DNA from: DATLBY01 sp035526665
Lineage (GTDB): Bacteria > Acidobacteriota > Terriglobia > Bryobacterales > Bryobacteraceae
Assembly: GCA_035526665.1 (NCBI GenBank)
Contig: DATLBY010000378.1
Span: 1-5,355 of the forward strand
Length of the DNA: 5,355 nucleotides
Direction of reading: 5' to 3'
Under the pieces are notes generated by a model. It saw only the letters and a program-made list of their open reading frames with translations. It searched no databases and was not told where the DNA came from. Positions 1 to 5,355 of this stretch are shown here, piece after piece; position 1 is the stretch's first letter, and every line of letters begins with the position of its first letter. The position numbers and the translations under genes were made by a program.

Positions 1-2412
1 ATCATCAAGGACAAGGTTTTCTTCTTCGGTTCCTACCAGGGACTCCGCGATCGCCGTGAAGCACAGACCGTCCAGGCGCTGGTTCCTTCCGCCGCCGAAC
101 GCGCTGGCGACTTTTCCGGCTTCTCCGGCACTCTCACTAACCCGCGGGATCCGGTCACCGGCCAGCCGTTTACCGGTACCGGCGGCGTTCCCTGCGTCGC
201 GGGAAACCGCATTGCCCCCTCCTGCATTAGCCCCGTTGCAACCAAGCTGCTCGGCTTCGTCCCGGTAGCCGCCAACGGAACCGTGAGTTCCCTCGCTTCC
301 AGCCCGCGCGATGGCGATATGTACATGCTTCGCGGCGATTGGAACCAGAGCTCACGCCATCGCGTCTTCGGTAGCTATTTTGCTGATCGGAACACGCGTT
401 CGGCGCCCTTCGCCTCCAGTGGCAACCTGCCCGGCTACATTGGCGAGAGCTTCGAACAGAATACCCGCCAAGTGGTTTTGAACGATACCCTGACCCTCAC
501 TCCCAGCCTGTTGAACCAGGCCACCTTCTCCTACCTGGATACTCCCTCCAACCAGGTGCAGACCAAGACCATCGCTCCCAGCGACCTGGGCATCAATATG
601 CCTCAATACGTGCCGACGGGCGCAGTGTCGGTCGACGTGGGAGGCAACTTCAATCTCGGCTCCGGCTTCACCACGCGGTTCTATAGCAAAAACTACCAGT
701 TCCGCGACACCCTCAGCCTGATCCGCGGCAAACACAACTTTAAGTTCGGCTACGAGATGTTGAAGCTGAATTTCCGCCAGGTATTCATCGGCTCGCCCGG
801 CTTCTCCTTTAATGGAGCCCGTTCTGGCAACCCGACCGCCGATTTCCTGCTGGGCGCATTCCAGACCCTCAACCTGAACTTCGGCATCCGCGACACCGAC
901 ACGATGACCTATGCGCACTCCGCTTTCGTGCAGGACGAGTGGAGGATACACCCCCGCGTAACGCTCACCTTGGGTGTGCGCTATGAACCGTTCCTGCCTT
1001 GGGTAGACCGCAACGACCGCATCAACACTGTTTCGCCCGGGGTGCAATCCAAAGTTGTACCGGACGCGCCTCCCGGCATCCTCTTCCCCGGCGACGTGCC
1101 GCGCGGACTGGCCAATGCCGACCTGAATAACTTCGCCCCGCGCATCGGTTTGGCCTGGGACATCACCGGCGATGGAAAAACCAGCCTCCGGACGGGCTAC
1201 GGCTTCTTCTACGAAAGCATCAATGCCGATTCACTGGCCCAGGAAAATCCGCCATTTGCCGGCAGCACCATCGTATTTGGCGGCCGTGTCGAAAACCCCT
1301 TTACTTCCGTCGGCAGAATTGCCCCGCCGGCTGAGACATCGGGCAAGTTCGGCTGCGTCCAAACCGCCGCCTACCCCGGCGTAAACTGCCCGTTGTTCCC
1401 CTTGCCTGTGTCCGGCTTCTTCACTGGCTCGACACTACGCACGCCCTACGTACAGTCGTTTAACCTTTCGCTGCAGCGGCAGATCACTTCCTCCTTGATG
1501 GTGGAAGCCGGCTACGCGGGCAAGATCGGCATTAAACTTCCGGCTCTCCGCACCTTTAATCCGGCAAGGTTCGTCAACTCGCCCATTACCGGTGCGCCGC
1601 CATCCAACCAGAACGTGAATGACCGCGTGCTCTACGAGCCCGGTATTCTGAGCGCGCAGTCCTACCTGCTTGGCAACGACTTCCGGAGCTGGTATCACAG
1701 CGTCCAGGTCCAGGCCATCCAGCGCTTAACCAAGGGACTCTCCGTATCGGCCGCTTATACGTTGGCCAAATCGATCGACAGCAGCTCGACCTCGAATCTT
1801 GGCGGCTCCGTGTCCAATCCGTTCGATCTCCATGATGAGCGCGGCCGTTCGAGTTGGGACCGGCGGCACGCCTTTGTGGCGTCGTGGCTCTATACTCCGC
1901 CACTGCCCTTCAACAACCACCTCGTCAAAGCCGTTTTCGGCGGTTGGACCTTAAGCGGTATCCATTCCATCCAAAGCGGAACTCCCCTGACCTTTTCCAT
2001 GGGAGATGACGTGGCCCTGGATGGTACCGGCGGCAGTCAGCACGCGCAATTGGTTCCTGGCGTAAAGACCGGCGATATTGAAATTAGCCATCCCGATCGA
2101 ACTTCGATGATTGCGAAATTCTTCAATACGGCTGCCTTTGTCCCGACGAATCTGGTCCCGCGTGGGACCTATGGCAATGCGGGTCGTGGTCTGATCAGTG
2201 GACCTGCTTTCAACAGCACCGATTTCGCCGTCCTGAAGGACTTCCTGATCCGGGAGCCGGTGCGCGTTCAGTTCCGCTCAGAGTTCTTCAATGCCTTCAA
2301 CCAGGTAAACTTCAGCAATCCCACAACCACGGTAAACTCGTCGGCCTTCGGCCGGATTCGAGCTGCCGGGGATCCGCGGGTGATCCAGTTTGCCCTGAAG
2401 CTGCTCTGGTAG
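1..2412 (+). CDS. TonB-dependent outer-membrane receptor, Oar-like (5' end outside window)
   Basis: This is the beta-barrel part of a large TonB-dependent receptor of the carboxypeptidase-regulatory-domain (Oar-like) type, which would take up an unidentified substrate through the outer membrane using TonB energy. The frame is open from base 1. The first GTG, at 283, is internal, because in-frame codons before it already encode family motifs: FFFGSYQGLR (residues 7-16 of the visible part), AAERAGDFS (31-39) and DPVTGQPFTG (50-59). Later hallmarks are HNFKFGYE (245-252), FVQDEWR (309-315), FAPRIGLAWD (378-387), GYGFFYE (399-405), YHSVQVQ (565-571), YTLAKSID (586-593), WDRRH (619-623) and FFNAFNQVNF (762-771). 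The chain ends FALKLLW, with a terminal aromatic residue as expected for BAM-assembled barrels. Family members are usually about 1000-1200 residues, so the signal peptide, the Cna-B/CarboxypepD_reg-like domain and most of the plug are probably upstream of the window. Four cysteines form two close pairs (65/75 and 452/463). The TPR gene follows after 7 bases. The substrate cannot be inferred. Confidence 0.93.
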   Translation: MIKDKVFFFGSYQGLRDRREAQTVQALVPSAAERAGDFSGFSGTLTNPRDPVTGQPFTGTGGVPCVAGNRIAPSCISPVATKLLGFVPVAANGTVSSLASSPRDGDMYMLRGDWNQSSRHRVFGSYFADRNTRSAPFASSGNLPGYIGESFEQNTRQVVLNDTLTLTPSLLNQATFSYLDTPSNQVQTKTIAPSDLGINMPQYVPTGAVSVDVGGNFNLGSGFTTRFYSKNYQFRDTLSLIRGKHNFKFGYEMLKLNFRQVFIGSPGFSFNGARSGNPTADFLLGAFQTLNLNFGIRDTDTMTYAHSAFVQDEWRIHPRVTLTLGVRYEPFLPWVDRNDRINTVSPGVQSKVVPDAPPGILFPGDVPRGLANADLNNFAPRIGLAWDITGDGKTSLRTGYGFFYESINADSLAQENPPFAGSTIVFGGRVENPFTSVGRIAPPAETSGKFGCVQTAAYPGVNCPLFPLPVSGFFTGSTLRTPYVQSFNLSLQRQITSSLMVEAGYAGKIGIKLPALRTFNPARFVNSPITGAPPSNQNVNDRVLYEPGILSAQSYLLGNDFRSWYHSVQVQAIQRLTKGLSVSAAYTLAKSIDSSSTSNLGGSVSNPFDLHDERGRSSWDRRHAFVASWLYTPPLPFNNHLVKAVFGGWTLSGIHSIQSGTPLTFSMGDDVALDGTGGSQHAQLVPGVKTGDIEISHPDRTSMIAKFFNTAAFVPTNLVPRGTYGNAGRGLISGPAFNSTDFAVLKDFLIREPVRVQFRSEFFNAFNQVNFSNPTTTVNSSAFGRIRAAGDPRVIQFALKLLW

Positions 2413-2415
2413 GAG
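2411..2415 (+). promoter_or_regulatory. Ribosome binding site of the TPR gene, overlapping the receptor stop codon
   Basis: AGGAG lies 4 bases before the TTG at 2420 and shares two bases with the receptor's TAG stop (2410-2412). It is the feature that supports the TTG as the start, since no ATG or GTG in frame near it would keep the signal peptide. The overlap suggests that ribosomes finishing the receptor can reinitiate on the TPR gene. Confidence 0.7.
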
Positions 2416-2419
2416 CTTT

Positions 2420-3976
2420 TTGTTCCGTTTTGTAGTTTTCTCTGTTCTGCTGGCAGCCACGTTCCCGGTATCCGCTCAGGAGCAGGCGTGGCTGCAGCAG
2501 GCGAGAGAAGCAGTAGGAAAGGGAGATTTTGGCGCCGCCCGAGCGGCGGCGTCCAAAGCTCTCAGTCAGAACCCCGCCTCGGCGGAAGCAGAAGTGATTC
2601 TCGGTCTGGCAGATACGGCCGAGGAGCAGCTGCCATCAGCCGAAAAACACTTCGCCAAAGCAGTTTCGCTACAACCTTCCAATTACCGCGCCCACACCTA
2701 TTTAGGATCTACGTATCTCCGCAGGCAGCGGCTCGCCGATGCCCAGCGGGAGTTCTCCCGCGTGCTACAGCTAAGTCCCGGTAACGCCGTCGCCCAATAC
2801 AATCTCGGTGTGATCGCCACCCTGCAGCGGAAACCGGCCGTTGCCCTGCCCTTTTTCACCGCCGTGCACCGGTCCGACCCCACCGACGCTGCTGCCTTGG
2901 TGGCGTTGCTCGAATGCCAGGTGGATCTGAAGCAAAGCCGGGCGGCGGGCGCCAGCGTCCAGGAGCTCGAGAAGCTGCTCCCGGCGGACTCGCCTGTACT
3001 GCTCCAGGTGGGCACGACGCTGGCAACCCGCGGCGAATATGCCTTGGCGCTTCCCTTGCTGCGGCGCTTTGCCGGCGCGAATCCCCGGTCACTCGATGCG
3101 AAGTTCAATCTCGGTTTAGCGCTGCTGAATCTCGGGAACCTGGACGAAGCCGAAGCAACGGCGCGAGGCCTTCTCCAGGACGCTCCCAAAGCCGAGACTT
3201 ACAACCTGCTCGGTTCGATATTAGAAAAGAAAGGCGAGACCAAGGGAGCTGTGCAGGCGTTTGCTGAAGCGGCGCGGAGCGCTCCCACCAACGAGGATTT
3301 TCGTATCGACTACGGGAGTTCGTTGATGAACGCCGATTCCCTGGACGAAGCCATCGCAGCCTTCTCGCGAGCTGTGGCAGACCTACCGCAATCCTTGCGA
3401 TTACGCCTGGGACTAGGCTCCGCGCTTTACTTAGCGGGCCGTTACGGCGAAGCGGCCCGCGCGCTGCTGGAATGTGTTCATGGCGCGCCCACCTTCGCCC
3501 CGGCCTATGATCTCCTCGGTAAAATGTTCGAATCGGCGCCGGAACTTTACGGCGAAATTACGCAGGCGTTCCGGAAATACCTGCAAAGCGGGGCTCCAAA
3601 CGCAGCCGCTCACGCCCATTATGCCGCGATGCTGTACACCCGCGCGGAGGGGGAAGACCCTGCCCGTTTCGCACCCGCGAAGCAGCATCTTCGGAAGGCT
3701 TTGCAGCTGAATCCCCGGCTAGCGCCCGCTCACGTGCAGCTTGGCATGATTCACCAGGCCGAGGGCAATCTGCCGGAAGCGCTCGCCTCCTACCGGCGGG
3801 GTGTCGCGCTTGCCCCGGACTTGGCGTCCGCCCGATACCGGCTGGCTTCCATGTATCAGAAGCTGGGTGACCAGGCTAAAGCGCGAGTAGAGCTGGATGC
3901 ATTTCGCAAGCTGAAAGAGAGGGAGAAGGAAGAAGAAAGAAAAGGTCTGGTGCGGGGTGTAACCGCACGGGACTGA
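2420..3976 (+). CDS. Exported TPR-repeat protein
   Basis: This 518-residue protein is built almost entirely of tetratricopeptide repeats and is probably a periplasmic or envelope-attached protein-binding scaffold. The TTG start is chosen because it follows an AGGAG and gives a good signal peptide: FRFVVFSVLLAATFPVSA, with likely cleavage after Ala19 (VSA|QEQ). About 13-14 repeats of roughly 34 residues fill residues 20-502. The clearest are near 54-87 (AEKHFAKAVSLQP), 88-121 (YLGSTYL, then AQREFSRVLQLSP), 225-257, 258-291, 292-325 (LDEAIAAFSRAV) and 435-468 (ALASYRRGVALAP). The units near 156-190 and 395-434 are degenerate. The tail (497-508) is very rich in Lys, Glu and Arg, possibly a short charged helix. 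No catalytic domain is visible. It lies 7 bases behind a TonB-dependent receptor, a pairing that in my recollection recurs in Acidobacteriota, so a role linked to the receptor or its cargo is inferred, not shown. The TPR fold assignment is secure; the function is unknown. Confidence 0.92.
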   Translation: MFRFVVFSVLLAATFPVSAQEQAWLQQAREAVGKGDFGAARAAASKALSQNPASAEAEVILGLADTAEEQLPSAEKHFAKAVSLQPSNYRAHTYLGSTYLRRQRLADAQREFSRVLQLSPGNAVAQYNLGVIATLQRKPAVALPFFTAVHRSDPTDAAALVALLECQVDLKQSRAAGASVQELEKLLPADSPVLLQVGTTLATRGEYALALPLLRRFAGANPRSLDAKFNLGLALLNLGNLDEAEATARGLLQDAPKAETYNLLGSILEKKGETKGAVQAFAEAARSAPTNEDFRIDYGSSLMNADSLDEAIAAFSRAVADLPQSLRLRLGLGSALYLAGRYGEAARALLECVHGAPTFAPAYDLLGKMFESAPELYGEITQAFRKYLQSGAPNAAAHAHYAAMLYTRAEGEDPARFAPAKQHLRKALQLNPRLAPAHVQLGMIHQAEGNLPEALASYRRGVALAPDLASARYRLASMYQKLGDQAKARVELDAFRKLKEREKEEERKGLVRGVTARD

Positions 3977-4015
3977 ATCCGCACACCCGGATTTTCACCA
4001 GCAGCGCGGATTCAG
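3973..4015. terminator. Inverted repeat between convergent genes, possible bidirectional terminator
   Basis: CTGAATCCGC (3973-3982) and GCGGATTCAG (4006-4015) are perfect 10-base reverse complements separated by 23 bases. The left arm contains the TGA stop of the TPR gene, and the right arm lies 16 bases past the stop of the CHRD gene on the other strand. The position between convergent genes fits a shared terminator. However, the loop is long and no T-run follows the stem on either strand, so it is not a classical intrinsic terminator. Confidence 0.4.
3976..3995 (+). terminator. Alternative small hairpin with short T-run after the TPR gene
   Basis: AATCCG (3976-3981) pairs with CGGATT (3988-3993) around a 6-base loop, and the 3' arm runs into TTTT (3992-3995). 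It uses the same left arm as the larger 3973-4015 inverted repeat, so only one of the two can form at a time. The stem and T-tract are both short, making this at best a weak rho-independent terminator for the receptor-TPR unit. Confidence 0.25.
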
Positions 4016-4031
4016 CCAGTACGGAAGATAC

Positions 4032-4580
4032 TTAACTTACTTGTGCGCGGCGGCGCCGCACCAGGCTGGCAATCAGCAAACCCGCCGCGGCCAGACCGAA
4101 AGACGCAGGCTCGGGCACGGTCAATTGATCCCGCACCGCGCCGCCTGGGTACACGGAGTTGTGGAGATTGAAATAAAAAGCTGTAGGATCGGCAAACACC
4201 GAACTGATGGTGGTGGTGGACAAGCCCGTGACCGTGGCGCTGACATTGTTCCCGCTCCGGAAGGTCTCCGGATTGCCAAAGTTTAAAACGATCGCCCCGG
4301 TAGTGGTGGCGGGCGCCTGATGAATGTGGAAACCCGTCAGCGGGTAAGCCAGATTTGCCAAAACCAGGTTGATGATGGCACTGCCCGCTACATTGTCCAG
4401 CGCGACCGTGCCCACGGCTGTCCCATCCGGATCTCCTTGGTTGGGTACGCCCGCCGCGCTCACTTCTTTAGCGCCGTTGGCGTTGATGTAATAAGTGATA
4501 ATGGTCGCGTTTGCCATTCCGGCGACTGTCAGGCCGAGCACGCCCGCCAGCAGCATTGACCGCGAAAAAAATTGCTTCAT
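4032..4580 (-). CDS. CHRD-domain protein with PEP-CTERM sorting signal
   Basis: This complete 182-residue secreted protein has three parts. A signal peptide covers residues 1-25 (likely cleavage ANA|TII, after a hydrophobic stretch LLAGVLGLTVAG). A CHRD domain covers about 28-153. Its landmarks are GAKEVSAAG (36-44), the LTGFHIHQAP strand (81-90) and the closing FNLHNSVYPGGAVRDQL (137-153), which correspond to the family's G-x-q-E-V, H-I-H and N-L-H-t-x-x-x-P-x-G-x-i-R-x-q-L signatures. The C-terminus is a textbook PEP-CTERM tail: VPEP (155-158), a hydrophobic segment (160-173) and RRRR (175-178). Exosortase would be expected to process this tail and direct the protein to the cell surface or exopolysaccharide matrix. 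No exosortase gene is in the window. CHRD domains are named after chordin; their bacterial function is unsettled, so no activity is assigned. ATG is preceded by GGAGG at 8 bases. A secreted protease gene lies 91 bases upstream on the same strand, while the TPR gene converges from the other side. Confidence 0.9.
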   Translation of the reverse strand: MKQFFSRSMLLAGVLGLTVAGMANATIITYYINANGAKEVSAAGVPNQGDPDGTAVGTVALDNVAGSAIINLVLANLAYPLTGFHIHQAPATTTGAIVLNFGNPETFRSGNNVSATVTGLSTTTISSVFADPTAFYFNLHNSVYPGGAVRDQLTVPEPASFGLAAAGLLIASLVRRRRAQVS

Positions 4581-4588
4581 TCCTTCTG

Positions 4589-4593
4589 CCTCC
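4589..4593 (-). promoter_or_regulatory. Ribosome binding site of the CHRD gene
   Basis: On the minus strand GGAGG sits 8 bases before the ATG whose first base is 4580. This strong, well-spaced Shine-Dalgarno fixes the start and agrees with the signal peptide that begins MKQFFSRS. Confidence 0.75.
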
Positions 4594-4640
4594 GACCCAG
4601 CACTTTGGAATTGCGTGCTGCGATTGGACGTTTGAGGGAG

Positions 4641-4669
4641 ATACTGTACTTTATGTTTCTAAATTTCTA
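4641..4669 (-). promoter_or_regulatory. Weak candidate promoter for the CHRD gene
   Basis: The 91-base gap between the protease stop and the CHRD start is AT-rich at its protease end. On the minus strand TAGAAA (4669-4664, 4 of 6 matches to TTGACA) and CAGTAT (4646-4641, 3 of 6 matches to TATAAT, with the key A2 and T6) are 17 bases apart and would give a leader of about 50 bases. The matches are poor and the CHRD gene may instead be read through from the protease gene. Confidence 0.2.
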
Positions 4670-4671
4670 GA

Positions 4672-5355
4672 CTAGTGACCGTTGTCGTAGCGGTGATCGC
4701 AACCTGCGCACTTCTCGGCGGCTTCGACGGTCCAGAAGACATGTGTCACGATTTTCGAACCGTCCCGGTGAAAAACTTCGTAGCTCGAACTGCGCCCGTT
4801 ACCTGACTGGCTGACCAACATGCCCCAGCTATTCGGATCGTTCGAGTCGTTAGCTTCAGCGGCTGAAGATGGCGATGTTGGGGCGGCTAGTGTGGTGGTG
4901 CTGTCGAGGTGTTGATAGATAGAGTTCAATTCGGCGAAGTCATGAGCGTTGGGTTTTGTACTCAGAATGCTGGTGGCATTGCCGCCCGTGTTCGAAAAAT
5001 AATCCATGCAAGTGTCGAGCGATGCGCCACTGGTCGACTGATGGTCCAGGCCGAACGTATGGGCCACCTCTTGACACATGACGTGCTCCCGCTCATTGGT
5101 ATTGTTGTACTTCGCTGTATAGAAGTAGGTGTCGTTCATCTTGGCCGACCCCTGGGTGATGTGTTCGCCGCCACTGATATAGATAGTCGCCAGCCCCAGC
5201 CAGCCATTATTGCCGTAGGCCCCGTTACAGACCTGCGTGGTCCCCGCAACCACCTTGCAATTTCTGTTGGACTGCCCAGTAACAATCGCCGTCAATACCG
5301 CGCTGTTCCCGGAGTTCCAGTCAATTGACGTTTGCGTGAGACGAGGCTTCCATAG
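4672..5355 (-). CDS. Secreted metzincin-like metalloprotease, C-terminal part (5' end outside window)
   Basis: The frame stays open to the window edge, giving 227 visible residues. A TTG at 5295 is an internal codon, because the upstream in-frame sequence (DWNSGNSAVL) reads like the start of a metzincin catalytic domain. Visible parts: GWLGLATIYISGG and KMNDTYFY strands, then the zinc-site helix MCQEVAHTFGLDH (Q95, E96, H99, G102, H105), then a Met-turn TCMDYF with M117 twelve residues after H105. This matches HExxHxxGxxH plus Met-turn, except that the first zinc His is Gln, encoded CAA at 5073-5071. A Ser/Ala/Asn-rich linker (about 155-168) leads to a C-terminal segment with SWGMLVSQSGNGRSSSYEVF and THVFWT. 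The tail holds CAGC (216-219) and ends in a His/Asp-rich stretch. The signal peptide and any propeptide would lie beyond the window. There is no PEP-CTERM tail, unlike the CHRD gene downstream. By hand count, bases 4921-5160 are about 52% GC against about 67% for a TPR-gene sample (2941-3180). Substrate is unknown, and peptidase activity is uncertain given the Gln. Confidence 0.82.
   Translation of the reverse strand, partial: LWKPRLTQTSIDWNSGNSAVLTAIVTGQSNRNCKVVAGTTQVCNGAYGNNGWLGLATIYISGGEHITQGSAKMNDTYFYTAKYNNTNEREHVMCQEVAHTFGLDHQSTSGASLDTCMDYFSNTGGNATSILSTKPNAHDFAELNSIYQHLDSTTTLAAPTSPSSAAEANDSNDPNSWGMLVSQSGNGRSSSYEVFHRDGSKIVTHVFWTVEAAEKCAGCDHRYDNGH

Noticed and set aside
283..285. GTG as the start of the receptor
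   Set aside because: The same frame is open back to base 1 and encodes conserved receptor motifs before this codon, so it is an internal Val.
352..1047. 231-residue open frame on the minus strand inside the receptor gene
   Set aside because: It lies wholly within the strongly supported receptor frame, has no domain I recognise, and is what a GC-rich antisense frame commonly gives by chance.
2698..3189. 163-residue minus-strand open frame inside the TPR gene
   Set aside because: Its Arg/Ser/Ala-rich composition is the antisense reflection of GC-rich TPR codons and it has no domain features.
4605..4620. Possible sigma-54 promoter before the PEP-CTERM gene (minus-strand CAGCACG)
   Set aside because: Some PEP-CTERM genes are controlled by sigma-54, but here the essential GG of the -24 element is AG, and no TTGC-like -12 element follows at the right distance.
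4658..4675. Near-palindrome around TCTAAATTTCTAGACTAG as a terminator for the protease gene
   Set aside because: Pairing is limited to about 4 bases and is AT-rich with no T-run; it is too weak to call.
5293..5295. TTG as the start of the protease on the minus strand
   Set aside because: The frame continues to the window edge with family-like sequence, and there is no signal peptide or clear ribosome binding site at this codon.
4909..5328. 139-residue open frame on the plus strand opposite the protease
   Set aside because: It overlaps the protease catalytic domain on the other strand and shows no recognisable motif; it is treated as a shadow.

Overview
The window looks like a chromosomal fragment from an Acidobacteriota bacterium of the Solibacter/Bryobacter kind. 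This is inferred from three things: an Oar-like TonB-dependent receptor with the C-terminal phrasing typical of that phylum, a co-directional exported TPR protein directly behind it, and a PEP-CTERM-sorted protein nearby. No sequence search was possible, so the taxonomic placement rests on family recognition only.

Layout: bases 1-2412 (+) are the C-terminal 803 residues of a large outer-membrane TonB-dependent receptor that begins upstream of the window. Seven bases later, 2420-3976 (+) encodes a 518-residue exported TPR-repeat protein. It starts at TTG, and its Shine-Dalgarno sequence overlaps the receptor's stop codon, so the two genes almost certainly form one transcription unit. A 55-base convergent spacer (3977-4031) carries an inverted repeat that may act as a terminator. 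On the minus strand, 4580-4032 encodes a small CHRD-domain protein with a signal peptide and a PEP-CTERM sorting tail. Upstream of it on the same strand, 5355-4672 is the C-terminal part of a secreted metzincin-like metalloprotease whose N-terminus lies beyond the window.

All four products are predicted to act in or beyond the cell envelope. The receptor would import a substrate across the outer membrane; the TPR protein is probably a periplasmic scaffold made alongside it. The CHRD protein and the protease would be surface or extracellular proteins. No pathway linking the + strand pair to the - strand pair can be read from the sequence.

I found no RNA gene, mobile element, CRISPR array or obviously undescribed system. 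The points most worth a second look are the protease zinc motif, which reads Q-E-V-A-H instead of H-E-x-x-H, and the tight coupling of the receptor and TPR genes.
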